Assembly: GCF_033118175.1 (NCBI RefSeq)
Contig: NC_083698.1
Location: forward strand, 75,485,001-75,549,000
Source: Dama dama
Lineage: Eukaryota; Chordata; Mammalia; Artiodactyla; Cervidae
DNA: 64,000 nucleotides
Direction of reading: 5' to 3'
Made by a program: the position numbers and the translations under genes. Each line of letters starts with the position of its first letter. Position 1 is the stretch's first letter. The notes under the pieces are model-generated. The model worked only from the letters and a program-made list of their open reading frames with translations. It was not told the origin of the DNA and did no database searches. Shown here piece by piece: positions 22,414 to 33,275 of this stretch.

Positions 22414-23212
22414 ATTTATTTTTATTGAAGTATAGTTGATTTACCAAATTGTATTGCTTTTGGTGTACAGGATAGAGATTCAGTATTTGTATATTCACCA
22501 TTAAAAGTTATTGTAAAACAGTGGCTATAATTTCCTGTGCTGTACAATATATTCTTGCTGCTTATCTATTTCATATATAGTAGTTTGTATATCTTAGTCC
22601 CCTACCCCTGTCTTACCCCTCTCCCCATTGGTAACCACTAATCTGTTTTATATTATCTGTGCACAGATGTGTGGTCAGTCGTGTCTGTGAGCCCAAGGAT
22701 TGTAGCTGGCCAGGTTCCTCTGGCCATGGAATTCTCCAAGCAAGAATACTGGAGTGGGTTGCCATTCCCTTCTCCAGAGGATCTTCCTGACCAAGCGATT
22801 GAACCCGTGTCTCCTGCATCTCCTGCATTAGTTGGAGGATTCTTTTACTGCTGTGCCAGCTGGGAAGCCCCTATTAGCTGTGAATCTGCTTCTATTTTGC
22901 TATATACATTGGTGAATGTATACAGTTGTCCTTGCAGGTATCTCCTTGTGTCATCTCATGAATGGCATCTCATTGTGGTTTTGGTTTGTATTTCCCTAGT
23001 GGCTAATAATGTTGAACATTTTTTTGTGTGCTTATTGGTCAGTTGTATGTCTTCTTTGAAGAAATGTTTACTTTAGTCATTTGCCCATTTTTAAATTGGG
23101 TTGTTTGTCTTTCTATTTTCAGTTATAAGACTTTTTGCACATTCTGAAAACTAGACCTTTGTCAGATATAGACTTTGCAAATAGTTCCCCTAATTCTACA
23201 GGTGTTTATTAT
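22414..23212 (-). mobile_element. L1, cetartiodactyl type, split by a Bov-tA
   Basis: Antisense L1. The UTR part (TTATTGAAGTATAGTTGATT to CCATTGGTAACCACTAATC) fills 22414-22661. After a SINE it continues from 22883 (CTATTTTGCTATATACATTG), then jumps to antisense ORF2 text (CTCATTGTGGTTTTGGTTTG, GTCAGTTGTATGTCTTCTTT). UTR sequence between the two is missing compared with the usual order, so an internal deletion is likely. Confidence 0.8.
22662..22871 (-). mobile_element. Bov-tA SINE
   Basis: Antisense copy in the L1. The 11-bp duplication tattatctgtg/tattagctgtg (one mismatch) at 22651-22661 and 22872-22882 marks its edges. The stretch CTCCTGCATCTCCTGCATTA contains a small internal duplication of CTCCTGCAT. 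Confidence 0.92.
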
Positions 23213-23573
23213 TGTTCAGCTACTAAGTCATGTCTGACTCTTTGCAACCCCTTGGACTGCAGTAGGCTAAGCTTCTCCGTCTTTCACTATCTCCTGGAGT
23301 TTGCTCAAACTCAGGTCCATTGAGGTGGTGATGCCATCCAACCATCTTGTCCTCTGTCACCCCCTTCTTCTCCTTCCCTCAATCTTTCCCAGCATCAAGG
23401 TCCTTTCCAATGAGTTGGTTCTTCGCATCGGGCGGTCAAAGTATTGGAGCTTCAGCATCAGCATCAGTCCTTCGAACGAACAGTCAGGGTTGATTTCCTT
23501 TAGTATTGGCTGGTTTGATCTCCTTACAGTCCAAGAGACTCTCAAGAGTCTTCTCAAGCACCACAACCACAGT
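23213..23573 (-). mobile_element. BovB 3' end
   Basis: Antisense: TCATGTCTGACTCTTTGCAA to CAAGAGACTCTCAAGAGTCT. Contains the characteristic CTTTCCAATGAGTTGGTTCT (23401). Joined to the L1 fragment on its left. Confidence 0.93.
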
Positions 23574-24711
23574 GGATATCTAATTCATTGTTATAGATCA
23601 TGTATGGTTTTGGATCTGGGCCGTAATTGTTAGTTATTATAGCATATAGGTATTATTTTTGCCTGCATATCACTCCTTCTTCCCTCCTCTTTAGCTAACA
23701 ACACTCTCCTCTACCTTTCCACCTATGAGTTTCTAGTCGAATTATCTTTCCTTCTCCACCTCTAGTGCCTGATCCACTTGTCCAGGAACCAAGCTAACCT
23801 CACTGAAACCTATTGCCAGGAATTTTCACTCTGGTTGAAGGCTATTTAGAGATCTTACTCCCCTCTGCTGGAAAACCTGTGAATGAGTAACAGCAGAACT
23901 GTTCTCTTCATATTCCTTGTGTGGCAAAAATGCCCTTTGGCAGTAGGAGAAAGTGAAATCCACAGCAGAGAAGCAAAGCAGAGAAAGACTGATCTGTGGC
24001 TGTCCATTTGTCCCCAGTGATACCCCTACCCGTTTTTGTTATGTGATCAAATAATGACTTTTTAGGCTTGGCTGAGCTGAAGTTAGCTTTCTGTCACTTG
24101 AAATGTAATACTCACTGACTAATGTAGTTTGTATATGGCTTATCAAAGATATTACCAGCAACTCTTGCATAGGGAGAGTTTGTAATCCTGTCTGTGGGAA
24201 TAAATGCAAGGAAAATGTAACTGGGTAGAATTTGGGAAAACACAGACCAACACATCTGGGGAAACAGCATAAAAATGTTTGAGTTTATGGGAAAGAGACA
24301 TGTAGGGAAAAGAGTCATTCCAAAATAGTTGCAAAGAATGGCAGATGACAGTGAATCATGCTATATGAATCGATGATATGAAATGACAAGTAAAACAGCC
24401 TTTGAGGTATGGAAGACATGAAAGTCAAAGGTACTGTGAGTCATAGACATTTGTGTTAAACATCCTCTGCAGAGCCCTCCATGGAGACCAGTTGTCAGAA
24501 CCAGCTGGCACGTCTCACATATGAGTGTGGCCACGTGGCTGTTTCTCTATGAGTGTTTCTCTAGTTTCCTTCTGCGTCATCTCTTTGTATCTTTCTTTAT
24601 TCTTCTTCTATTTTCCCCTAACAATCTATCCTTTGTTTCTTTTCTTTTAAGTTTAAAAAGACCAGGTAGGTTTCATGAGTAAACAGAAACAACTAGTCAT
24701 TTCCTCCTTTG
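23574..24711. other. Unassigned, probably single-copy sequence
   Basis: No gene or repeat recognised over about 1.1 kb. ACTCCCCTCTGCTGGA at 23857 weakly resembles a reversed CTCF motif. Confidence 0.4.
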
Positions 24712-24722
24712 TTAGTGATTTT

Positions 24723-24971
24723 TTAAATTAATTTTTTATTGGAATATAGTTGATTTACAGTGCTGTTCATTTCTGCTCTACTGAAAAGTGAATCATTTAT
24801 ACATATACATGTATCCACTCTTCTTTTAGATTCTATTCCCATATAGGTCATTACAGAGTATTGAGTAAAGTTCCCTGTGCTATAGAGTAGGTCCTTATTT
24901 GTTATACTTTTTATATATAATTGTGTGTGCATGTCAATCCCAATCTCCAATTTATTCCCTACCCCCCACCA
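24723..24971 (-). mobile_element. L1 3' end, cetartiodactyl type
   Basis: Antisense: TTTTATTGGAATATAGTTGA, TTACAGAGTATTGAGTAAAG, TTCCCTGTGCTATAGAGTAG and TCCAATTTATTCCCTACC. A probable 11-bp duplication (ttagtgatttt / ttagtaatttt, one mismatch) lies at 24712-24722 and 24972-24982. Confidence 0.85.
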
Positions 24972-25502
24972 TTAGTAATTTTCTTTAGTTCCTGCATTTT
25001 GTGCCAATGAACTCATGTCAGAGTGACCTTAGATGCTTAAACAGTTAAAAATATCAGGAGACAGGGCTTAAATTGCACCATTACAAGGATTATTTGTATT
25101 TTGTTGTGGGTGTGAAGTTCCTTAAGAATGATGGAGGATTTTTTTTTTTTTCATTTATTTTTATTAGTTGGAGGCTAATTACTTTACAATATTGTAGTGG
25201 TTTTTGTCACACATTGACATGAATCAGCCATGGATTTACATGTATTCCCCATCCCAATCCCTCCTCCCACCTCCCTCTCTACCCACTCCCTCTGGGTCTT
25301 CCCAGTGCACCAGGCCCAAGCACTTGTCTCATGCACCCAACCTGGGCTAGTGATCTGTTTCACCATAGATAATATACATGTTCTGATGCTGTTCTCTCGA
25401 AACATCCCACCCTCACCTTCTCCCACAGAGTCCAAAAGTCTGTTCTGTACATCTGTACATCTCCTTTTCTGTTTTGCATATAGGGTTATCATTACCATCT
25501 TT

Positions 25503-26961
25503 CTAAATTCCATATATATGTGTTAGTATACTGTAATGGTCTTTATCTTTCTGGCTTACTTCACTCTGTATAATGGGCTCCAGTTTCATCCATCTCATTA
25601 GGACTGATTCAAATGAATTCTTTTTAATGGCTGAGTAATATTCCATGGTGTATATGTACCACAGCTTCCTTATCCATTTGTCTGCTGATGGGCATCTAAG
25701 CTGCTTCCATGTCCTGGCTATTATAAACAGTGCTGTGATGAACATTGGGGTGCATGTGTCTCTTTCAGATCTGGTTTCCTCAGTGTGTATGCCCAGAAGT
25801 GGGATTGCTGGGTCATATGGCAGTTCTATTTCCAGTTTTTTAAGAAATCTCCACACTGTTTTCCATAGCGGCTGTACTAGTTTGCATTCCCACCAACAGT
25901 GTAAGAGGGTTCCCTTTTCTCCACACCCTCTCCAGCATTTATTGCTTGTAGACTTTTGGATAGCAGCCATCCTGACTGGCATGTAATGGCACCTCATTGT
26001 GGTTTTGATTTGCATTTCTCTGATAATGAGTGATGTTGAGCATCTTTTCATGTGTTTGTTAGCCATCTGTATGTCTTCTTTGGAGAAATGTCTGTTTAGT
26101 TCTTTGGCCCATTTTTTGATTGGGTCATTTATTTTTCTGGAATTGAGCTGCAGGAGTTGCTTGTATATTTTTGAGATTAATCCTTTGTCTGTTTCTTCAT
26201 TTGCTATTATTTTCTCCCAATCTGAGGGCTGTCTTTTCACCTTGCTTATAGTTTCCTTTGTTGTGCAAAAGCTTTTAAGTTTCATTAGGTCCCATTTGTT
26301 TAGTTTTTGCTTTTTTTCCCAATATTCTGGGAGGTGGGTCATAGAGGATCCTGCTGTGATTTATGTTGGAGAGTGTTTTGCCTATGTTCTCCTCTAGGAG
26401 TTTTATAGTTTCTGTTCTTACATTTAGATCTTTAATCTATTTTGAGTTTATTTTTGTGTATGGTGTTAGAAAGTGTTCTAGTTTCATTCTTTTACAAGTG
26501 GTTGACCAGTTTTCCCAGCACCACTTGTTAAAGAGGTTTTCTTTTTTCCATTGTATATCCTTGCCTCCTTTGTTGAAGATAAGGTGTCCATAGGTTCGTG
26601 GATTTATCTCTGGGCTTTCTATTCTGTTCCATTTATCTATATTTCTGTCTTTGTGCCAGTACCATACTGTCTTGATGACTGTGGCTTTGTAGTATAGTCT
26701 GAAGTCAGGCAGGTTGATTCCTCCAGTTCCATTCTTCTTTCTCAAGATTACTTTGGCTATTCGAGGATTTTTGTGTTTCCATACAAGTTGTGAAATTATT
26801 TGTTCTAGTTCTGTGAAAAATACCGTTGGTAGCTTGATAGGGATTGCATTGAATCTATAGATTCCTTTGGGTAGTATAGCCATTTTGACAATATTGATTC
26901 TTCCAATCCATGAACACGGTATGTTTCTCCATCTGTTTGTGTCCTCTTTGATTTCTTTCAT
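25503..26961 (-). pseudogene. L1 ORF2 C-terminal region, broken
   Basis: C-terminal part of the L1 ORF2 protein, which normally carries endonuclease and reverse transcriptase. The minus strand has two open frames: 26961-26437 (174 codons, RT-distal segment with GRINIVKMAILPKGIYRFN) and 26342-25503 (279 codons), in different frames. At least one frameshift or stop therefore lies between 26437 and 26342. The second frame contains the cysteine-rich motif C-x3-C-x7-H-x4-C (CWRGCGEKGTLLHCWWEC), known to aid L1 RNA binding and retrotransposition, and ends YSILTHIYGI, the usual ORF2 end. No RT catalytic motif is inside this truncated copy. The good preservation of the tail fits a recent insertion, but the fragment cannot mobilise itself. 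Confidence 0.93.
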
Positions 26962-27005
26962 CAGTGTTTTTTTTTTTTATTTTTTATTTTTTTTTTCATC
27001 AGTGT
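26957..27005 (-). mobile_element. Tail-only (poly(A)) insertion inside the L1
   Basis: The sequence ttcatcagtgt occurs at 26957-26967 and again at 26995-27005, with only T runs broken by two A's between (26968-26994). Uninterrupted L1 copies have ttcatcagtgt once. This looks like a target-site duplication around an A tail with no element body. Confidence 0.75.
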
Positions 27006-27089
27006 GTTATAGGTTGTTGTATAGGTCTTTTGTTTCTTTAGGTAGATATACTCCTAAGTATTTTATTCTTTTTAAATGATGGAGGATTT

Positions 27090-27714
27090 ATGGAATGTTT
27101 CTGTAATCTAAAATGCACAGACTTGGAAATGGTACACCAAGTCCTGCCTGTGACAAATGGCAACATGCTTCCTCTTGGAAGATTGTTTCTGCATTTCTGG
27201 TTGAGTTCTTTCCTTTCTGGAAATCAATGAATACATTGGATTTAATGGAAAAGTAGGTGAGTGGTTGCTACAAGATACTGGAACCAATGTATTGAAGGAA
27301 TAAGCCTTCATTGGATTAATATTGCAAAAATAGCACCTGCATCACACATGGACCTGTGCATTGTTGAGAAGGAGATGGAAAACCAAATTTACACAAGAAT
27401 AGTTTTCTGTGCCTTTATCTCATAAGTGTGACATGAAAAATTATAGTGTCTCAGTAAATTTCCTAGGAAAAGACCCCATCCAAGAGACATACTATTATGT
27501 ATGCATAATGTAGAATATAGGATGATATAAGAGGATGCAGGCTTATGATGAGAGGGGGAAATATCTGATACAGACTTCTCAATCAAAACTCATCCAACTA
27601 AGCATGATTCTAATATTTTAGTGTAATTTTTCTATAAGCTGATTAAATTAAATATTTAAGATCTGCCATATATTTTTTGACTCACACAGTTAATGTTTCC
27701 TGTTCAACCTTAAT
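27090..27714. other. Unassigned sequence
   Basis: No gene or repeat recognised. Confidence 0.4.
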
Positions 27715-27841
27715 AAAAAAAAATTTTTTTTTCGCCCAGTCACATGGCATGTGAGATCTTAGTTGCCCAACCAAGGATTGAACCCATGCCCCCTGCATTG
27801 GAGCCATAGACTCTTAACCACTGGACCACCAGGAAAATCCC
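27715..27841 (-). mobile_element. CHR-2 SINE
   Basis: Antisense: TGGCATGTGAGATCTTAGTT, GAACCCATGCCCCCTGCATT and TTAACCACTGGACCACCAGG. Confidence 0.88.
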
Positions 27842-28017
27842 TACTATTCAAAAGCATACGTTTAAAACACTTTAAGGCATTGTTTGGTTGAATGGCAACC
27901 CTGAGATCAGAGAGAGCCCATCAACAATTGTAGTTGAGATTCTGAGGTCCAGAGTGACTAAAGGAGGGTAACAGTGCCCCCCTAAAGCCTGGAACACTGG
28001 CATGTCTATTTCTGTCT

Positions 28018-28233
28018 AGTGAAGTTGCTCAGTTGTGTCTGACTCTTTGCGACCCCATGGACTGTAGCCTACCAGGCTTCTTGGTTCATGGGATTTTCCA
28101 GGCTGGAGTACTGGAGTGGGTTGCCACTTCATTCTTCAGGGGATCTTCCTGACCCAGGGATCGAACCGGGTCTCCTGTATTGTAGGTAGATGCTTTACTG
28201 TCTGAGCCATTACCTTAAACACAGTCCAAGTCC
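28018..28233 (-). mobile_element. Bov-tA SINE with unusual 5' end
   Basis: Antisense, flanked by the perfect 13-bp duplication tctatttctgtct (28005-28017 and 28234-28246). Inside the duplication, the last ~24 bases (28210-28233) are not the usual ACCAGGGAAGCCC head complement but unrelated sequence. The element therefore has a replaced or extended 5' end. Confidence 0.92.
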
Positions 28234-28319
28234 TCTATTTCTGTCTGGGAAACAGCATATACCTGCTTCAGAAAAGGAGCACCAGAAGCTCGGGTCTTAA
28301 ATGAATTTTTTTTTCTGGA

Positions 28320-29325
28320 GGATTTATCTATTATTGAATGTGGGTTCCCCTACTATTACCGTATTGTCTCTGTCTCTCTTCAGATCTGTTAGTATTTGAT
28401 GAACATATTTAGATGCTCTGAGTGCTCCAGCGTCAGGTGCATATATGTACATACTTTGTATTTTCTTGACAAATGGACCCTTTTATCATTATATACTGAC
28501 CTTCTTTGTCTTTTGTTACAATTTTTGGCTTAAAGTCTATTTTATCTGACATCAGTATAACTAACCCTGCTCTCTTGGTTTCCTCTTGCATGGATATCTT
28601 TTTTTTTTTTTTCCTATCTTTGTACTTTGCGCCTGCACTTTGAGTATCCTTAAAGCTAAAGCAGGTCTCTTGTAGGAAGCATAGAGGTCTTAAAGGTTTT
28701 GCTTTTTTAATCCACCCATCACTTCTTGTCTTTTGTCTGCAGCATTCAATAAATTTACATTCAGAGTAACTGGTAGGTAAGGACTTATAATGCCCCCTTA
28801 TTAACTGTTTACTGGGAGTTTTATAGTTCCCTTATTCTTTTCTTCATTTTTTCCTTTGTGAGCTGATGATTTTCTGTGGGATGCTTTGATTCTCTTTGCC
28901 TTTTGTGAATCTGCTGTAGGTTTTGGCTTTGCAGTTACTGTGAGGCTTACATCTCATAGACATAACATCTCATTGATGTAACAGTCTGTTTTACGCTGAT
29001 AACAATTTAACTTCAATCGCATTTAAAAACTCAACCCTTTTACTCCCTTCTTTTAAGTTCTTGATGTCACAGTTTACATCTTTTTTATATTGCATATCCA
29101 TTAACAAATTATTGTTCCTTAGCAATTTTTAATACTTTTATCCTTTAACCTTTAAGACTTAAGTCATTAGCACGTACTCATATTACAGAATTGTAGTATT
29201 CTAAATCTGACTATATGCTTACCTTGAACAGTGTGCTGCACATTTTCCTGTTACTAGATAACATGCCTTTATTTAAGCTTGAAGAAATCATATCACCATT
29301 TCTTGTAAGGCAGGTCTAATGGTAA
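28320..29325 (-). mobile_element. Old L1M fragment (3' region), antisense
   Basis: About 1 kb matching antisense L1M text in order: CAGATCTGTTAGTATTTGAT, CTTTTATCATTATATACTGA, CTTAAAGTCTATTTTATCTG, TTTTGGCTTTGCAGTTACTG, TCAATCGCATTTAAAAACTC and TCTTGTAAGGCAGGTCTAAT at the end. No open frame remains. Confidence 0.88.
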
Positions 29326-29834
29326 TGAATGGTGCATGGAGGCTGGTGACGGGTGTCAGGTTGGCAGTATGCAGATACACAGCTGTAGGCATCCACTTTG
29401 AATGCGTACACAGTGGTGAGGGTCAGCTGTAGAAGACTAGGCTAGTGTTTCGCACTCATGCCACCACAAAGGTATTGGCTGGTTGCCTGTGCAGGACCCA
29501 GGATCAAGAGCGTAGAGGAGGAAACGGAAAGGGACTGGGTCCGTCAATATAAATACCTGTGCAGGTCAAATGCTGGTGAAACCAGCAGGAGTCCATGGTG
29601 GCTGTCCTGGCCATTGATTTCTTCAGTGGTGAAAGCTCATAGGGTTGTTTGCAGAGCAGGTCACTGAGAACAGCAACTGGTCCTGCTTCTTGACTGACAT
29701 CAGTAACCCCTACTCTTTTTCCTTCCCTCTCATACCTCTCATCTTTGCTGGTTTCTCCAAACGGGCTGATGTAAGCACAAAGCTACTCTTGGAAGTATTG
29801 TTTGAATACAAGAGACTAGATACAAGAAAATACT
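29326..29834. other. Unassigned sequence
   Basis: No gene or repeat recognised. The open frame at 29458-29667 has no similarity I can name. Confidence 0.4.
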
Positions 29835-30140
29835 CATAAGCAGGGCTAGTTAAAGAAACCACTGGGCATTCATACAATGGAGTCATATGCAGCCACAAAA
29901 AGGAATGAGGGTACCTTTGTGTATCAGTATGGGAATACATTCAAGACTCATTTTTAAATGGAAAATGTACAATGTAGAATTTTATGTAAATGTGTTACCA
30001 TTTGTGTAAGAAAAGGGAAAACATATATGTAAGCATTTTTCTTTGGCCTTGCATCTATTTTTTTCAGGGAACAAAATACATGATAAGAAGGAGAGAAAAT
30101 TTGGGAGAGAGGGTTATTTGTTGTTTCCAGAAAGTAGTAC
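29835..30140 (+). mobile_element. Old L1M 3' region
   Basis: CATACAATGGAGTCATATGC, AGCCACAAAAAGGAATGAGG and GTGTTACCATTTGTGTAAGA match 'ccatacaatggaatattatgcagccattaaaaagaatgaggt' and the following L1M 3' text. Confidence 0.7.
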
Positions 30141-30157
30141 CATGGGTGTTCTCAGCA

Positions 30158-30358
30158 TTCGTTGTTTAATCACTCATTTGTGTCCGACTCTTTGTGACCC
30201 CATGGACTGCAGCATGCCGGGCTTCCCTGTCCTTCACTATCTCCCGGAGTTTGCTCAAACTCATGTCGATGAGTTTGCTCGGTGAGTTAGTCGATGTTGC
30301 TATCCAACCATCTCATCCTCTGTTTCCACCCTCTCCTGCCCTCAGTCTTTCCCAGCTT
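30158..30358 (-). mobile_element. BovB 3' end
   Basis: Antisense: TTTAATCACTCATTTGTGTC to CTCAGTCTTTCCCAGC. GAGTTTGCTC occurs twice (30247 and 30271), a small internal duplication absent from the consensus. Confidence 0.9.
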
Positions 30359-31074
30359 AGCTACTTATAGCAACAGGTGACCCTTGACACTTTGTGTATT
30401 AATTCCAGATTCTGTGACAATAATCTCAAGTTCAGGAAAGCTCACAAAAGAAACTTTTTCTCGACTCTTCCAGACTTTCAGTCCTCCCATCAATGCTCAG
30501 AAGAGGTGCATCATCCATCAGAAGCCCTAGTGTAAGAAATGGAGATAACTAGGAGCTTGGTAACATTTATTCTATTCTGAGTGTGAAATATGTGTGACGA
30601 TGCTGTGTTATTATGTGTTATAATAAATCATGTGATCTTTACCCCTCCCCCAATATTCAGAATATTGTTGGAGAGACAAGACACGTATTCCTTGAGAACA
30701 TTAAAAAGAGGCAGAATCCACTGTGAGGTATTTGACTAACATGAGTTTTCTTAATCTGTCCATCTAGCTGGATCATTTGGGAAGAACCAATAAAGATCCC
30801 AAGAGATTGTGTATAGAAAGTACTTTGTAAATTGTAAAGTCCTAGGAAAATGTTGTCTTCCATGTCAGTAAACAAAAGATATTGCAGGCAGTGAACCACC
30901 CAGGACGGTGTGCCCTGACGGGACTCAGGATGGAGAAAAAGGGCTGACTGATGCCAAGTCCTGAGCTACTGCAGTCACTCCCAGCTGAGCACCTGGAGGT
31001 GATTCAGAACGGAAAAAAGCTGGATCCTGGTCCTAGATAGTTAAGGTGCATATCAAAGGAACGATTTTAGTGAG
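30359..31074. other. Unassigned sequence
   Basis: No gene or repeat recognised over about 0.7 kb. TTATTATGTGTTATAATAA at 30609 can form a small AT hairpin. Confidence 0.4.
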
Positions 31075-31318
31075 CCTGTAGAAAAGTGCTAAAATTTTTA
31101 ACTTGAGATATCTGGTTTTCTTTAATTGTAACCTTTTGAAGCTTCAATTACCAGATCTTTGTTGCACAAACCCCTATATATCCTGGCTCCTCCCTTTGCC
31201 TCTTGGGAGCAGCCTCTCAGAGGCTGTGTCCTGGGCTTAAGTCCCCGGTTCTGCCCACCAAAGAAAAGATAACTCTCAGCATTGTGCATTTTTTTCAGTG
31301 GATAGTAGATATTGTCAT
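31075..31318 (+). mobile_element. Retroviral LTR, 3' part (solo or truncated)
   Basis: Has the layout of an ERV1-type LTR end: a TATA-like CTATATAT near 31172, GGAGCAGCCTCTCAGAGGCT about 30 bases later, then CTGGGCTTAAGTCC, and a decayed polyadenylation area (AAAGAAAAGATAACTCTC) with GTGCATTTTTTTCAG at the end. This would be the core promoter, R and U5 of a provirus. The 5' part and any internal sequence are not recognised. Family unassigned. Confidence 0.6.
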
Positions 31319-31343
31319 TTACCTTTGGTTAGAGAAGGCTTCA

Positions 31344-31568
31344 GGGCCTTCCAGATGGTGCTAGTAGTCAAGAACCTGGCCTGCCAATGCAGGAGACTGT
31401 AAGAGATAAGGGTTTGATCCCTGGGTCAGGAAGATCCCATGGAGGAGGGCATGGCAACCCACTCCAGTATTCTTGCCTGGAGAATCCCATGGATAGAGGA
31501 GCCTGGTGGGCTACAGTCCATAGGGTTGCAAAGAGTCAGACACAACTGGAACAACTTAGCATGCATGC
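31344..31568 (+). mobile_element. Bov-tA SINE with target-site duplication
   Basis: Sense copy, GGCCTTCCAGATGGTGCTAG to CAACTTAGCATGCATG. Perfect 13-bp duplication agagaaggcttca at 31331-31343 and 31569-31581. Confidence 0.95.
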
Positions 31569-31581
31569 AGAGAAGGCTTCA

Positions 31582-32229
31582 CAAAGGAGGTAGGTGTATA
31601 AACCTGAGCTGGAAACACCGGTGGCAGGTGGCAGAGTGGCAGGTGGCAGAATGGTGAGGAAGGGTTCACAGATGGGGAGGTACAGGTGTTACTGGGAGGC
31701 AGGAGCGGGCATGGTCAGGAGAGATGGGTGAGCCAACCTGAGAGGTTGGTGTTGGTCTTTCTGTTTTAAATCTAAGGATATCAGGGAGCCAAGGTGAGAA
31801 GGTTGGCAAAAGACAAGGTTGGTGATATGGTTTCTACTTAGCCTGTGAGAACCTAATATGAGGTTTCAAGTTCCAAGTTGAAGCTCAAGGTCAACCAGAT
31901 CCCAGCATAAAATTTGTCTTCTGAAACTCAGCCTGCTACCTTCAGCTTGGCATCAGCAGGGGCTGGGTGGGGGAGGTCGGGGATGGGCATGGAGGGGCGA
32001 GGTTGCAGGAGCCCAATCTTGTAGTGCTTTACAGAAGGTTCTGGATGTTCCGGAAGCATGGAGGTCCACAGACCAGACTGCCTGACCACCTGGACAGCTA
32101 ATTTCTGCCCTTGTTGCTCAAGATAATTTAGGGAAACCCAAAAGACACAAAGCTGCAAGATAAATTAAATCAAAGCAAGAGAAGAAATAAGGCAAAGGGA
32201 AGGTAAGGCGAGAAAGATGCATCTGGAAG
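31582..32229. other. Unassigned, with a small tandem repeat
   Basis: No gene or repeat family recognised. The stretch 31619-31653 holds two imperfect 17-base units around GTGGCAGGTGGCAGA. Confidence 0.4.
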
Positions 32230-33071
32230 TGTGGTTGCTCCACACAATGTGTGCCGCGCTTTCCCAGCATCTGCTAGAATTGAGCCTGCATTTGGCTGTA
32301 CGTAGTGAGAACAAGGAAATAGAACCAGTCAGGTGGCCTGCAGCTTCCCTGGGCACAGGAAGGAGGATGAGGACCTTGCTTTGTCACCTCTCACTTGGCC
32401 TGGTGCAAGAGAAGGCAGAGCAAGTAAGGGAGCCTGGCTTTCTGCCTGCCAGGCATCTGCTGGCTGCTCAGGCTCACAGAGGCGTGGGGCGGGGCTAAGG
32501 CAGATGCTGGCCCGCAGGGACAGTGAACCAGTGACACAGAGGGGCCATCAGAAGAGGAACAGCCCAGCCCCCACCCCCACCCCCGGTCCTTCTGATACGG
32601 AGACAGCTGGCCAGGCTGTCGGGGAATCATGCAGTGCCTCTGGGGAGCCCATTCCTGGCAGGGTTCGGCCTGGGCTGGCCCTGCTTGCAGGCTTGTGGGT
32701 GAACCTTCCGGGCTCTGCTCTGGGAACCCGCCCCAGCCATCCGGCTCTGCAATCCCCATTCCTGGGTGCTGAGCTGTTCAGGCAGCAGTCAGAGGAGGCT
32801 GAGTCCAGGACAGGGAGCCAGGGAAAGTGAGTGCCTCACCCAGAAGCTAAGGCAAACAAATCAGGAGCGATTTGGGGCTCTGCACCTGCAAAATGGATGA
32901 ACTGGTTTGGGGGTTTTTTGATTAGAAAAACGGGACTTTGTTGCCTGCCTTAATTCTTCCTTGGCAGCTCTCTGAAGGTGATGCTGAGATTCGAGATGGA
33001 GGGAAGGAGGAAGAAATGATTCTTTTCCTCTCTTTACTTTTTTCTTATTATTACCTTCTACCCTCCTCCCC
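32230..33071. promoter_or_regulatory. GC-rich block, possible regulatory region
   Basis: Clearly more GC-rich than the AT-rich surroundings, with few CpGs by eye. It contains a consensus GC box (32486-32495), a C-tract cluster at 32563-32584 (four tracts, quadruplex-forming on the minus strand) and an AAA|GTGAGT splice-donor-like site at 32826. An open frame at 32333-32830 (165 codons) runs up to that site but resembles no protein I know. I see no TATA box or polyadenylation site that would define a gene. The functional reading is inference. Confidence 0.35.
32486..32495 (+). promoter_or_regulatory. GC box (Sp1/KLF-type)
   Basis: GGGGCGGGGC, a perfect Sp1/KLF consensus, inside the GC-rich block. 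One site alone is weak evidence for a promoter. Confidence 0.45.
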
Positions 33072-33275
33072 TCACAGTGGCTCAGCCGGTAAAGAATCTG
33101 CCTGCAACGCAGGAGACCAGGGTTTGATCCCTGGATCAGGAAGAAGGGAATGGCAACCCACTCCAGTATTCTTGCTTGGAGAATTCCATGGCCAGAGGAG
33201 CCTTGTGGGCTGCAACAATCCATGGGGTCACAAAAAGCTGGACACAAATGAAAAATGAACATTTTCACTTTCATA
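33072..33275 (+). mobile_element. Bov-tA SINE
   Basis: Sense copy: CAGTGGCTCAGCCGGTAAAG, CTCCAGTATTCTTGCTTGGA and terminal CATTTTCACTTTCATAC. It splits the GC-rich block. Confidence 0.92.

Larger units (their letters stand above)
25142..27074 (-). mobile_element. Young L1 (L1-BT-like), 5'-truncated, with target-site duplication
   Basis: A 1.9 kb minus-strand L1: poly(T) at 25139-25151 (the A tail), the 3' UTR to about 25500, then ORF2 3' sequence up to the truncation point at 27074. The duplication aatgatggaggattt at 25127-25141 and 27075-27089 matches perfectly, which is strong evidence for a single, fairly recent insertion by target-primed reverse transcription. About three quarters of the element, including the endonuclease and most of the RT, is missing. 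Confidence 0.96.

Noticed and set aside
23857..23872. Reversed CTCF-like ACTCCCCTCTGCTGGA
   Set aside because: The key GCGC part of the core is missing, so the match is clearly weaker than the pair at 42.7 kb.
32333..32830. 165-codon open frame as a protein gene
   Set aside because: Low-complexity translation rich in G, A, P and S, overlapped by a long open frame on the other strand, as expected from GC-rich DNA. Mentioned only as part of a possible promoter.
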